From Sitta carolinensis (Eukaryota > Chordata > Aves > Passeriformes > Sittidae), in NCBI GenBank assembly GCA_032173965.1, contig CM063283.1, positions 110,803,108-110,867,107 on the forward strand: a DNA stretch of 64,000 bases, in the 5' to 3' direction. Of this stretch, positions 36,601 through 49,537 are shown piece after piece. Position numbers and translations under genes: made by a program. Below the pieces are notes generated by a model. The model made no database searches. It was given only the letters and a program-made list of their open reading frames with translations, and was not told the DNA's origin. Positions within the stretch are counted from its first letter, which is position 1, and each line of letters starts with the position of its first letter.

Positions 36601-38000
36601 AGTGTGAGTGATGCCTTTTCAGGCTACCTAAAAACAGAGGCCAGATAAAATTAAGGGAATAAAAATCAGTTCTATTTATTGAAGGGCCTTCAGGTACATT
36701 TAGTGCAGATGAAACCCCAAGGGGCTACACCCAAAATGGGTCACAGATTTTCACACTTGTGTAAGTCTGATCCATTTGCACATTGGGGGTTAATCTTCCA
36801 ATTACAGCTTCAAGTAATTAAGTAATTTACCCCAAGTTTATTCCCCCACAGCTCAGTTTTGTTTATATTTCTTGGGGCTCAAGACAGTGAGGTGTCCTTG
36901 ATTCCCAGGCCTAGAGAGGAATTGTTCTGTTTGACCAATGTGAGAAAGCAGCAGCTAACACTGTATGGAGCTTAGAGTTATACACTGAAGAATTGCAGGA
37001 TTACAAATACATGGAAAACATAAAAGCCAAAGGCATCACGAGGGGCCAGCCGGCCCTGGTCTGTGCCACTGCAGGGCCTTGTGGAATCCTGCAGGAGGCT
37101 CAGGAGGCTCTGTCCCCTTCTGGGTCCCCCTCTGCCACAACACTGGGTGCCCATCCCATGGCTCCGTGATGGAGCAGCTCTCTCCCTTAAGGGCGTGTTG
37201 TAGATGCTGAGGAAGTTTGTGTGGATCCAGGAGGAGCTTAAACAACTTTGTGGAGGGAAATCCACTGAGCATCACCAGAAGGGCGGTGGACATTGCAGCT
37301 GGCTCAGGAAAGCTGGGACACAGGTGGGTTTTTCAGCCAAAAGGGCAATCAGGAGAGGCACCAAGTACTGTTCATGGTGGGCCAGGGGAGCTCAGCCAGG
37401 CTGTGCTTTTGCACTGTGGCACCTTTGGCAGCACAGCCAGTGGTGGATGTCCTCAGCTTCTCACCTCTGCCTCACACCAGGGCTCCCCTGCCTCCCCCTG
37501 GGCTGCCCCCCTCCTTTTGCCAGGACAGACCCCACGGATCCTTTGCCATGAGTGTTCTGCACAATTTCCCTCCTTGCTTTTCTGCTGGATCCATTCCCTA
37601 AGCCAGTCCCAAACGTGGCCCCACAGACAGCAGTGCTTGGTGGGGTGAGGGAGTGGCACAGGGGACGAGGAGGGAGGGCAGTGCCACTTGTCTGAGCCAG
37701 AATTGCTGCTGATGGCCTTGTGTTGTGAGACCATGGCCTCTAAGTCCTGCACCCTTGTGTCCACAGGAACCTTTGCAGATGAAACCTCAGCTGTCTGGTA
37801 AAGTTAGGAGAAGAGTTCTAATTTGCAGCGGCAGGAAGCAATTTTAGAGAATTTTTAGAGAATATCCCATAGTTCCAAATACTCCACATCAATCCTACCC
37901 AGCCCGAGAACAGGTTGCTGTCCTGTGGCAATGAGCTCTGCAGGCTGCCAGAGCTGTGCTGCATCGTTTGTAGTCCTACAGGTACAGGTCTGAAAAAATA
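33648..38000. other. Intergenic, no supported gene
   Basis: Mixed single-copy DNA. The 141-codon minus-strand frame at 36171-36596 and several 80-140-codon frames at 37.0-37.8 kb sit in GC-rich stretches and resemble no known protein. A perfect 12-bp palindrome (TGTAAATTTACA) lies at 35745-35756. No CR1 or LTR is recognised. Confidence 0.7.
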
Positions 38001-38018
38001 TTTCTCTTTCTCATTCTT

Positions 38019-38065
<47 letters not shown>
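38001..38065. repeat. (TC)n microsatellite
   Basis: About 65 bp of pyrimidine dinucleotides. It is imperfect at first (tttctctttctcattctttc) and then nearly pure CT to 38065, broken once by ttc. It is likely polymorphic in length. Confidence 0.97.
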
Positions 38066-38069
<4 letters not shown>

Positions 38070-41000
38070 TTCACATGAATAAAGCTAAAACACTGCCATT
38101 TTTCCAGATTTGAATCCAAGGTTTTTAAAGTGCCTGTGGCTTTTTTAAAATTTAATTTTTCTGTTAAGAAAAAAAAGAAAGTAGAAAATAAATTCCTACA
38201 TATGTATAGGCATGTGAAAATATGTTTATATAAAACTGCTGAGAAGAATAAGTCCTGCTATCATAACAATTTTAAGCAAGAAATTATTCTGTGAAAATCA
38301 AAGAACAACACATCAGTGAAAGAAATGCTGGTATAAAACAATTGCACAGATTCCTCTGTGAGCTCTGATTGCTGTGCAGCTTTCTGGGAATTCAATACAG
38401 CCAGAAGCTCAGCTTATGGATGGCAGTTTATGGCTCAGAACAGTCACTCTGAATGTGTAGCTGGATTGGTAAATTCGTTCCCATAAAATGCAGAGATTTT
38501 TCAAGTGCTGAGTGCAGCCCTTGCTGCTCACAGAAGTTCCTGTGTGTGCTGTGGAGACCCCAGCAGTGGACACGTGGCACGTGGGAGCAATCCTGCACGG
38601 GCTGTGTCTCTGTCTGCTGTGCACTGTGTACGCCTCCCCTTCTGCAGCCTGGCATCCGTGATTCACTGACCCTTGGGGCAAAATTCCCCTCTGGAAGTGG
38701 AGCAGCTTTCTGTGCCTCCAAAAGCTCCAGTCACTCTGGAAACCTGGGAAGTAGCTCGCTGGGGACAGCACGAATGTAGGTCTGAGGTGTTTGCTGCACC
38801 TGAAAAGCCCAAACCAAGCAGCCACGTGCTGTAACAGTGGTGGGCCCAGCTAGGGGGACAGGGTGGGACTGACATCCTGGCAGTGCATTCCTCACTGAGT
38901 TATGGGCCTGAGGCAGAGACCTCATTTTCTCCAGATGACTCTCAGGAAATACCCTCCCCATCAGCTATTATTGCTTAAATAATAGGGAGGGAAGTGCAAC
39001 TGGCTTGAACTATATCTGAGGTACTCCACAGGGCACATCCCAAATCTGGTACAGGGCAAGGCAGCTGAGACAACTGATTGTAAAGTCACTCAGTGGGCGT
39101 GTACACGTCTCTTTTTTGCCCTAGAGTTATGAGGTCATGTGGAAAAATACAGATACTTGTTTAGAAATAGGTAATGTGCTGAAAAGAAACGTTACAAAAT
39201 CTGTTCCTGTTCAACATTTGTGCATTGATCTGACTTCCATGATGGGGCCTCTAGGTAGGAAAACACACATACAAGTGTTCACAGGATTAGAATCTTAAAT
39301 GTTAAGTTTCCAGAAAGTCCAGTCCAGGAAGGGAAAAGCCTGTCGAGGGAGAGGTCTGCTGGGATTTGATTTATGAACAGGACATCCTGCTTAGTTCTGA
39401 GATCTTTCAGATACAATTCTAGTGAGGCTGCTGGGTTATTGTGATGGCAAAGAAAAGGAGCTCACCCTCTCCCTTGTCTGCCAAAGGCACTCAAACCTGT
39501 CTGGGCATCGTATCAGTGCTAAACATTTGGCATTTTTTATCATGTTTCATCACCACTGTTTACTGAGCGATGTTAAAAAATGCACGGAATGTGTGCAGCT
39601 CCCTGCTGGGAGGCTGACATGGCTGTCACTAATTAGTGACATGCTGTCATCTGTGCAGTTAAGGTCAGGGTTGATTCCAGGACCCAGCCACAGAAGGTGG
39701 CTGGCCAGAAGGTTGGGACAAGAGGCAGGGTGGGATAGAGCTCTTGTGAGAGTGTGAGGAGAGGTAGGGTTCTTAGGAGGATATTTCCCAGTCCTTCTGG
39801 ATGGCTGCAGCTGCAGCTGCATTTTCCACAGGCTGTGACATGGCTCTAGCTCGGCCTGTGCACTCAGATTTCCTCTGTGTGGGAGACAGAGTGCAATGGG
39901 GAGGTGAGAAAGGATGTTTCACTCCCACATCTTCTCTAACAGGAGATAAGAGACCCCCAGGACATGCTCTGGGGCAGTGATGTTGACACAGCTTTAGAAA
40001 GCTGCTTTGTTCTCTGGGATGCTCCAGCCACTGGAGGGCTGGCTGCCTGGGGCTGCCTGCAACTGTCCCCTGGCTTTGGCTGGAGCTGCAGCACTTCAGC
40101 ACCTCAAGCTACTCCTCTGCTACTTAATTAAATGATGCCAGGGCACATTCCCAGGCATTAAGGCTGAGTCATCTATACTGTCCAAAGCACAGCTGTGGTC
40201 CTTCAGATGTTTCCCAGGGATGGATCGGAAGCCAGCAGAGCCTGGAGACCATTCTTGGTAGATATTTGAGATGAAACTGCCTTATTTTGGATGATAAGGA
40301 AGTTCAGTAGACTGGAAGCATCTCATGCTGGCTGGCCTTAGTGCCAGAGGACAGACCTGGGCACGTCTGAGGCACTGTTCTGGGCAAGGTCTGGGTGTCT
40401 CCAGCTGCCTGTCCTTAGGATAGAAGGCTCTTTTGTTTACAGAATGGTTGGAAAGGATTTTATGGTGCTTTAAAGGTCAGTGCTAGAGCTGGCTCTTAAC
40501 TCGGGATAACACAGTGTAGCTTGGTGGGAGCTGGTAGGGAAGGAGCTGGGTAAACTCACTTGTCTGGCTGCTCTATCATACACCAGGGAAGGAAATATCT
40601 GCCTTGGAATTGGCTAAACTGTGCTTGCCTGACATACTGACCACTGACAAAGCTAACTTTTCGCTGTTTTTATTCCTGATTTGTAATTTATTCACCTCAT
40701 TCCTTTCTACCTGCCCCTATGACCCCACAGACTGAATATGGAATATTGTACTTGGTTGGACACTGCAGAAAATCTCCATCCCACCCTGTTGCCAGTGGGT
40801 TATTGGGGAGCATAATTCATCCAGCTGCACATAAACAGAAGAGTCCTCCAGGGAGAGTATCCTCCCTACCTCATTCATTACCTTGTCACTGGCTGAATCC
40901 CTGCAGTTCATCTTTGTGCTCTGTCACTTTCCTGGGAGTCCTGGCACTTCACTTTTACCTCCAGGCTAAGGGACACCAAATCAGAAACCCCAAGCACATG

Positions 41001-42744
41001 CCCCCTGCTAGCTGCCTTCTAGAGCTCTCTCTTCCTTCCCATTGCCAGGGTCCAGATATAGCTGTGTCACCTCTGGAATGAGGAAACTCAGGGTGGGTCT
41101 GGCTATCCACAGTTTTCACTTGGAAATCCCCTGTTTCTAACCTTGTAAGTAGCCCCAAAGGTATGTGGGGCTGCTAAAATTAAGAGTCTGACCGAGGACT
41201 GGGACGGGTGACATGACAGCTGCAAAGTGGCCTTTGCAGAGGTTGTTAATCTAAGGAAGATTGAGCTGTGCCAACTGCACACACACATCACAACTGCAGC
41301 TGTGCCTACTGGGGACGTGGTCAGAAACCCTCCCTCAGTGCAGGGACCCCTTCCCAGGGCTGGGCACAGCCTCAGCTGCGGGGCCATGTGTGGGGCAGGT
41401 GGCCAATCTGGGTTTAGAGCGCTCTGTCCTGGGCGAAAGAGCGCTGCAGCCGTGTGACACAGAGCGCTTCACAGAAATAACATTTCTTGGCTCAGTCAGA
41501 GAGGTGTGAAAAATTCAAGCTGGTGTTTGCACTGCTCCGTCCCTTCAGGGCTCTTGACTCTTCCCCAGGATTTTGCCCAGTCATCACATCTCCTTTCCCC
41601 TCTCAACTCCCCAGAGCTGGGGCTGCAGGAGCACACCCTGCATGAGCAAGTTTGTTCTCATACACATCTTCTTCCACTCAGGTGCTCCTCTGACTCAGAT
41701 AATTTCTTGCTTCCAACTGTTTTGTGCCAGCCTCCTCTGCAGCCCAAAACTTGTCTCTCCTGCCACTTGCTCTCATTATACCCAAACTCTGGGACACTTC
41801 TGGTGTCTCTACCCAAATGTAAGCACAGGGGTGGGTGCAAATCACCTTTGCTTTCAAAGCTCCAAATGGAGCTTCACAGAGTGAATTGGGATGGGGTGGG
41901 TCCCACCAGGGAGGCCTTGCAAAAACCCCTGTGTTCCAAAAGTGGGTGCACTGGAGAGAGTGTGGGTGAGAGGACAAGCTGTGGTGTCAGCACTGAGAAC
42001 AGGCAATTGAGAGCCAGAGGGCTCAACTGTCTTCCCTAATCTCATGTAGAGAGCCCATGGCAAATTGAAACAGAGGCTCAGACTTCTCATGTCTGAGTCC
42101 CAACCACAAAAGAAGAGTTTTTGGTGTGATGAGAGAGGAGAAAGCCCAGCACATGTTCTTTATCAGCTGTCTCTGTCTGGGACAGAACGGATCCAGCCCC
42201 ACACAGGACATCCTGGGGCAGTGTGGGCGGGAGCTGGTATGGGCTGGGTGGGAGGCACTGGGCACTGGCAGGGACATGTGTGACTGGTGACAGGAAGAGG
42301 AGCTGCCCCTTTTTGTCCACAGGTGGTTTCAAGGTGACTTTGAAGTGGTCTGTGGGATTTTGAGCAGCTTTGTCTGATTTCTGAGAAGAAACTCAGAAGT
42401 GTCTGCCAGTGGAGACTCCAGAAGTGAAATGACATGCCACGACAGATCCCCTGTGGATGTAAATCAGCATTGGCCCCCTGGCCCCATCAGGACTACTCTG
42501 GTTCCCAGTCCATGGTCCCAGCCATCCTTCTAAGTGGTCAGCAGCACTGGAACAAATTCAGGTGTAATTGCTTCTCACCCCAAAACTGCAAGGAAAGGCA
42601 GCTCGCTTAGTGAGGGTAAATCTAGGTCTCACTGTTTTCTTTTCCTTGAAGGAAAGCAGAGTTGTGATGCAGAGGCAGTAAGACAGGAATGCCATAAAAC
42701 AAGCAAATAAGGGTGGAAAAAGGTTTGCCATCTCACAGTTTGGG
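38066..42744. other. Intergenic, no supported gene
   Basis: A strong acceptor-like pyrimidine tract precedes an open frame at 40732 (TEYGILYLVGHCRKSP...), but no donor follows and nothing homologous is recognised. The 177-codon frame at 41506-42039 overlaps open frames on the other strand and looks like chance in GC-rich DNA. No dispersed repeats. Confidence 0.7.
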
Positions 42745-42769
42745 TTTTTTTTTTTTTTTTTTTTTTTTT
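42745..42769. repeat. Poly-T tract, 25 bases
   Basis: The longest homopolymer in the window (25 T). If it were the poly-A tail of a minus-strand retrocopy, the body should lie at higher coordinates. I found no recognisable gene or repeat there. Confidence 0.95.
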
Positions 42770-45700
42770 CCTACATTATCCTGCCACACAGCAGCTATCC
42801 AAAGGGACTTGAAGAAAACCAGAGAGGATGGCTGCATGAACAGCCTTTGAAAGGGCCTGGGCTAGTTCTCATCATCATTGTGTTGGGGTTTTTTTCACCA
42901 GTGCTACTCCACTGTTTTTCACTGCAGTGACACAGCTGTGAAACAGGCTTAATGTAGTGGAGAATTAAACCTTATGTATCTAGATTTGTTTTTCAGAGCT
43001 GTGCTTTCCTTACAGGGAAAAAAAAAAGTGCCTCGAGTTTAAAGGTAAGCTCCAAATCTTCACTGCACCATGAAGATTTGCAGATATAAATCCCATTTAG
43101 ATGACTTTTATAAACCACTGAAGTGCTCCACAGCAGTAGGATTTAACCTTGGGATGTTCACTTGCTGTAATGTGATTAATGAGCCTTTCCCCATGCATAG
43201 CAGATATCTAAGCAATTTTTTGTGTATGGAAGTGGAACAATTGTCCGGCTTTACGCAAATGAGGAGCTACTTCAGTGTCTGCCCTGTGAAGAGACTTCAG
43301 TTTCAATGGGCTTCAAGATTGCACTTTTGTGTTAAGTGGAGCTGTGATCTTTTTCCAATGAGTGTTGCTATGCAGGGCCAATTTGTGACGTCCATTATTC
43401 TAAAATAAGTAACTTCTGCACAGCAGAAATATGCTCCACTTGCACTGCTAATCTCTCACACAAAGGCGTGTTTGGAAGAAAAGTTATTTATTGCAAGTAA
43501 TAAATGCAGGTTCTCAAAAGCATTTATAACTTAGTTTCCAGAGCACTCCAGTTTGAAATGATTTCCTTTCAATTTTCTATATTTTCAATCCCTTTCCTGG
43601 CTGTTTTAGACCATATATCGCATACTTAATTATTCTCTGAAGGAGAATCTCAGCCATTGAAAATGAGATGTACTTAAGAAAATTCTTCACACAAGAATCT
43701 TCTTCAGGATTGAACTATGTCCTGTTGTAGGAAGGGAAACCTGACTGTGCTAAATATGGATGTTATGTCGAGGTCTCCTGCCTCACCTACAAATGGTTAT
43801 AGATCTCACCTGTGTAGTTTTTGAGCTCTTCTCAGTCATTGATATAATTGTCCTTTAAATGTCCTCTAGTGGAAAATGCAAACTGTAGTTAACACTCACC
43901 CAGTTTCTCTGAAATTACAGAGAGCTGGGGTGCAGTGGGATTTGCAGTCGGCTCATCTGTTTTTTTATACTTTATCTTTCCCTCTAGATAAGCTGCATCA
44001 CTAAGAGCAGAATAGTTTAAATTTGTCCCAGAAGGACCCAGAAACCTTAATTTCATTGGAAACCACATGAGTTACCAGCTACTGAGGATTTCACTGACTT
44101 GAGGAGGTTGCATGGGTTTTTTTCAGGCTGTACTTAAGCAGGTAAAATGCAAGTATATCAATATTTGGGTGAGTTTCTATGATTAATTCAACATTTCTTT
44201 GTAGCTTTGACCGTCAGGTGCCATGGGACTGGGAAGCACAACTGAATAACTTCATGGCAGCAAAAAAATGGGTGTCTTGCAGTCCTGTTTAACTCCTGTG
44301 TGAGGCTGCTAAGAGATCCTGACCCTTTTCCCTGCCCTAGCAGCAGCTGGCTGTGCCTGTGCAGCTGCACAGTGGGACAAGGGCTGACTCCATCCTGGTT
44401 GTGCAAAGGGTTTGCATACAGGATGAACTACAGCTGCATCCCTCTCTTGTTTCATAATCATGAACGAATTTATAGTCATCCAAGTAGGTCTGAGGATAAT
44501 TAGCCAAGTGGAAATGAATGTTTCTAGCAAATAATTCATGTGCTTAAAATCCCTACTTGTCCCATGTTTGACTTGCTGATGCCCCTTAGGAATGGGAGGA
44601 ACTGCAGGTGTTCCTGTCATCTCTCCGCCTTTGGAGGGAGGGAGAAGTGAGAGTTCAAAGGGGGAGTTAAACTACTTTGATTATTTAAGTCACAAAAAAT
44701 CTCTGTGTCTGTAGGGGAAATATCCACATTTCCCTCTCATTTTCAAAATCCTTCCAGGATTTCATTTTTTTCTGGCAGACTGTGTTGGTGAAAAGAGGTT
44801 TTAGTCTGTTCTCTGAAAGACCTTTTGTTTGACTGCTCTGTCATCTGAGGAAACACTTCTCCATAACAAGTTTTCCTTGAATTGGTTTGATTAGATTTTT
44901 ATATCATTTAAAACCCACAAGAAAACTTTCACCCCAGCTTAACCAGTTTTCAGGAAGTTCCCTATGAAATACAGGGCTGGCTGTGTCACCTGCATGCTGT
45001 GGGAGAGGGGAAGGAGGGACAGCCAGTCCCTTAGCAAGGTGTCAAACCTGTGTGGGACTCAGGTTCAGCAACCGAGCTCATGGAGCACAGGCACTGGGCT
45101 GTGAGCTGGGAATTGCCCATAGCAGACTGTAGAGCACGAATTTCCATCCACAGCCAATCCCAAGGCATCCATCCGTTGCTGTTTCAGCCCACTCTAACTC
45201 GTGTGATGTTGCCTGGCTGGGATGTGCTATTGCATTGCTTGTGGAGGCTGCCGGGTGCCTCTGGATGCCAGAGTTCTCTGGGGATCGTTCCCTCCCCAAA
45301 AATTAGGCTGATCACAGTTTAAAGGGAGACTGCAAGAAGCTGTGAACCAATCTGTGAAGTCGTGGCTTGCTTCTCTTTCACCTGCTTCCTCGGACACGTG
45401 TCCAGTGTGATGATGGTATTTGTGCTGTAATGCCTGTGCCCTGGGTGAGGCAGCCCTTCGGTGAGTCAGGAATTTGCTGTGTGCCTGCTTAGCACGCCGC
45501 AGCCATGCCTGCTCGCTCCTCAATTTCCATTTGTGCTGCTGGGAAGAGAGAAGGGAACTCTTACCCCGGTGCTGTCACAAGGAATATGCTGTCCATGAGG
45601 AAGAGAGGGAATGCCTCCCCTCCCCAGGGCTTGTGCCGTTCCCGGGGATGCTGACCAGCATCCATGCTGACCTGGATACCTGGGAATGACACAGAGGATG

Positions 45701-48700
45701 AACCTCACCGAGGTCACTGAAAAGAAAAAATCCTTTAAGCGTCATACTGTGGTTACTGGTTTTTCCAGAGTGGTTTGAACCCCGTGAGTGGGGGTTCCAC
45801 ACACCCCCATCAATATCTGCAGACTGCTGAATTCCCTTATGCTGCCAAAGTTTGAAGGTAACTCACCAGAACTTTCTGGGCTTGCTCTGAAAGGCTGGAA
45901 ATTCACTACACTCCCTGAAAGCTTGAACTCTTACCTAGGGGTTGAGTTAGCAAGTGTAAGGAAGGGTTCAAGTTAGTTGGCTAATCCGTTGGAGAGTGCT
46001 CTGGTGTTTTACAGCTATTTATGCAAGAGCGTGGACACCAGTGTGTGCACACACAAAGAAGAAATATGGGCAGTTCCCTTGGCCTCATCCCACTTTCCAT
46101 GAGCAGAAGTGTTGCCCTGGAAGCTGTAGCCTTTCACGTCTTGCAATCTGCCACCTGTCAGAGCAATCTGAGATTTGCTGGTGACAACTGAGTGCTAATG
46201 TCTGCCCTCCTTGCCCTGCAAATAGCCGAGGCATTCCCAGTCCCAGGCCCCTGGCCCTTGCGTCAGCTCTCCTCCCCGGGATTAGTTCAAACCCAGCCAA
46301 TCACCCAGTGGCCATTTGGAGTGATTCACTTTTAGCAGTATCTTCAACCCCTCACTGAAACTTCAGGGGGAAAATGAGTCATTTCACATTATAGAAAGTC
46401 ATATCTTGCCCTTGGTATTTCTATGTATACATGAGTGATAATCATTTATTTTTAGATCGATTTCTCCAGCATAAATGCCGCTTCCTTTGATAAAGGCCAT
46501 CTTGAGAGCCACTGCTAATATTCTGCTTATTGCAGAAAAGCTATGGGAGTTCATTTATTTATTCATGCGGTTGAATGACAGGGAGCCACAGCAGTGGCTG
46601 ATTGTCGGGAGTCAGCCTGCAGACAGGGGCCCTGTTGCTAGGTCTTATCTGCCCAATATGTGTTCAATAATGCAGTGAAATCATCCCCTTTCTGGCATTT
46701 GCTCGCTTCTTGAATCACTTGGGTCTGCCTCCGAGACGTCTGGGATGACGCAGAAAATCCTGGCTTTTCTGGGGGAGCCATTAGACAAGGTATTTGTCAC
46801 GGTGTCCTGGAGAAGATCTTGGCACTGCATAACCAAGACCAAGCAAAGGGATAAAGCAGAGCCTCAGGCCTCATTAGCTCCTGTCAGCATCCCAAGGAGC
46901 CAAAGCCTTCACCACGGCAGCTGTGGGTGGACCAGCTGGGCACCCACTGTGCCTGTGCCACCCACAGCACGTCTGTGCTGGGACTTGTGCCTGCTTTGGG
47001 ATGTGCCAGGCCTGATACTGCAGCCAAAAGTTCACCTGCAGCACCCTCTGGATAGCAACCTGGCTTTTTTTTGTACCTAATACAGCAGCACTCCTGCGCT
47101 GGGGACACCTGGCCTCTCCTCACCCAGTTTCCTGCCCATGGCAGGTCCATCCCCTGCTGAGCCTGTGTGAGGAGGGCAGCACAAATTCCTGGGTAATTCC
47201 CGAGGTGTACAGCTCTTGGGCAAGCACAAACTTCCATCACCCTCTCCTACAACAGCAAAAAAACCCAGGAAATAACTCCTGGACAAGGGAGGCATTGCAG
47301 AGCCCTGCCTGAAGGGACGTGGGACAACTTTCTGCTGCACTTCAATGCCTTGACAAAAAGTCTCTTGAGTTTTATAAACGTGTGTGTAAATGTATGTTTC
47401 CATTCCAGATAACATGCAAAATTATGTTTAAAAATCCAAATACACGGCTGTGTGTCACAGAGAGGAATTTTGCAATTTGTTATTTTGCTTTGCAATTTGA
47501 TTCGCAATTTGCTTGCAATTTGATTTTGCTTGCTGCCCCCACACCCCCAAACTGAAGAGAATTCGAGTATAATTCCAGAGTGAAGCAACTTTCAGCCCAG
47601 ACTGAGATAATTTTATTAATGAACTTAAAATAACAGCAACCTGTCCATGAGGGGACACATCTGTGTGGCTCAGTGCCAGTTGCTGAACACCAGGGGAGTT
47701 CCCCCTGTGCCCAGCAGCTCTCTGGAAGCAGGGATCAGTCCCTCCAGCTGTACTGGCAGGATCCCATTTCACAGCCCCCGGGGGGAATGCGTCCCCACAG
47801 TTTGCAGCCTGTCCCCTGGGGTTTGGGCTGTGTCCCTGCAGAGATCAGCAGTGTCCTCAGGCACAGAGGGGAGCAGGGGGAAGGCTGAGCAGTGCTGGCA
47901 GTGCTGCCTGTGGATGAATTCCTGTCTCCTCCCAGGGCAGCACAGTGGCTCAAGCTGTCTCCAGTGCCAAGCTTGGCCTGTACCCTTCTCATTTGAGCCT
48001 CCTGCCCTGTGGCATATATTTTTTTGGAAGTTCCAAGTGCCTTTGCCCTTCTGTCTGGAGATGTTTTTCCCTCCCCACTGCTCTCCTGCCTCTCCCCTGG
48101 CCTGCAAGGCCAGAGTTCATCCCTGCTCTGGAGCCTCTCTGGGTCTTGTTCCCCAAGAAGCTCCCCAGAGGCAGTTCCCTCTGCAACCAATTAAACCTGG
48201 TCCAAACTGTGACTAGCCCTCCTTCCCATCCTCCAACTGTTAAATGCAATTTTGGATATAAACTATTCAGATTAAAGAGACAACTCAGACATTTTACTAT
48301 CGTGCTGGCTCCTAAGTTAGACAAATACTATAAATTGTGGAGCCAGGCTCAGCTCTGACTGAACTTTCACACCGAGCTTTAGTTTGATGTTGAAATAAGG
48401 TGACACCCGGATTTCAAGAGTACTGACTTATCACCTATTGGTGTTTATGTAAAGAGAGTTCAGCTCATGGCCTTCTTCCTGCATCATGGAAATACTGTCA
48501 GTGTGACTCCAAGTGGAGTTTTCCTCCTCTGTCTTTCACTGTTCACCAAATGTCTGCAGGGAAAACGGGGCTCAGGCAGCATCTGTGTAGGAGCTGCTTG
48601 AGCACAGATGTTACATCACTTTGGCTCAGGATGACACAACATAATTATCAGAAAACATTTCTAAGTAACAGGCTCATTGTCTGCTCTATTTAAAATGATT

Positions 48701-49361
48701 TCTGGCAAATGATCATATCACAGGCAAAAGAGCAGCCATCTTCTTATGGCAGGAGAGATGTGTGTGATGAATATGCATGGAAGGGCCCGAGTGAGAATCA
48801 AGTCTGTGAGACGTCTGTCTCCTTACAGTGGGGCTTTCTTGCTACCTCACAGAGAAAACAAGGAAAACCAAGGCAACAGACAGGCTGTGTATGATGGGAG
48901 ATGTGTGCCTGAAATGTGACATTCAGTGGTTTGGCCATTTTTACTGCAGCAGCGAAACATATTCTCAGCTGGCTTAGGAGAGGAAGTAAGGCAAGTACTT
49001 TGCATGCCTCCATTAGGACATATTTATGTTTTATGTGACTGGATGACATAAACCACTGGTTCTCATCTCTTTCTGGAGCTGTGAAATCTGGCTGCATTCA
49101 TGCTGCACCAGGCCTGCTGGAAGTCAGCACATCAGCAAGGATCTCTGTTGTTTGGCAACCATGGCTATAGAAATTACCAAAACAGACAGCACAGTGTAGT
49201 GGTGCTTGATATTTTCCCTGCCTGCAGTCCAGCTGCAGAGCACACTTTCCCATTCTCCCTCTCCAACACTTCTGGCAGAGACAAAAGCTTTTGAATCTTT
49301 TAAATTATTGCTTTCGTAGTCTTCAATGTTTTCAAATCCTTCACGACTGGAATGTGTTTCC
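42770..49361. other. Intergenic, no supported gene
   Basis: No gene or dispersed repeat recognised. The stretch has AT-rich parts (43.0-44.2 kb) and GC-rich parts (45.0-48.2 kb) with stop-poor frames on both strands at 47.6-48.4 kb. A small low-complexity patch lies at 47471-47532. Confidence 0.7.
47471..47532. repeat. Imperfect repeats of gcaatttg
   Basis: The octamer gcaatttg occurs four times within about 60 bp (from 47472, 47492, 47504 and 47515), separated by T/G-rich spacers. It is a local, irregular tandem expansion. Confidence 0.85.
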
Positions 49362-49537
49362 CAGAGAGTGAATTCTCCATCCTTGGAAGTGTCCAAGGCC
49401 AGGCTGGACAGGGCTCTGAGCAGCCTGATCAAGTGGAAGGTGTCCCTGCCCATGGCAGGGGCTTGGAGCTGGATGATCTATAAGATCTCTTCCAATCCAA
49501 ACCATTCTATGACTCTGTGACAATTCTGTGATTCTAA
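49362..49537 (+). mobile_element. CR1 3'-end fragment, sense
   Basis: Contains the CR1 3' UTR blocks in + order: catccttggaagtgtccaag, gccaggctggacagggct, tgcccatggcaggggcttgg and ttccaatccaaaccattcta. It ends with decayed octamers (tctgtgacaattctgtgattc). Heavily 5'-truncated, with no coding capacity. Confidence 0.88.

Noticed and set aside
40732..41081. Strong pyrimidine tract and AG acceptor followed by an open frame (TEYGILYLVGHCRK..)
   Set aside because: No donor consensus follows within the open stretch, and the latter half reads like spacer. The phase also does not join to the candidate exon at 33647, where it would give an immediate stop.
41506..42039. 177-codon open frame on the + strand
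   Set aside because: It lies in a stop-poor stretch with several overlapping frames of similar length on both strands. Composition is biased to Ser, Leu, Cys and Pro, with no motif.
42745..42769. 25-base T run as the possible poly-A tail of a minus-strand retrogene
   Set aside because: No coding similarity or repeat body was found in the ~1.5 kb at higher coordinates, and no flanking target duplication is evident.
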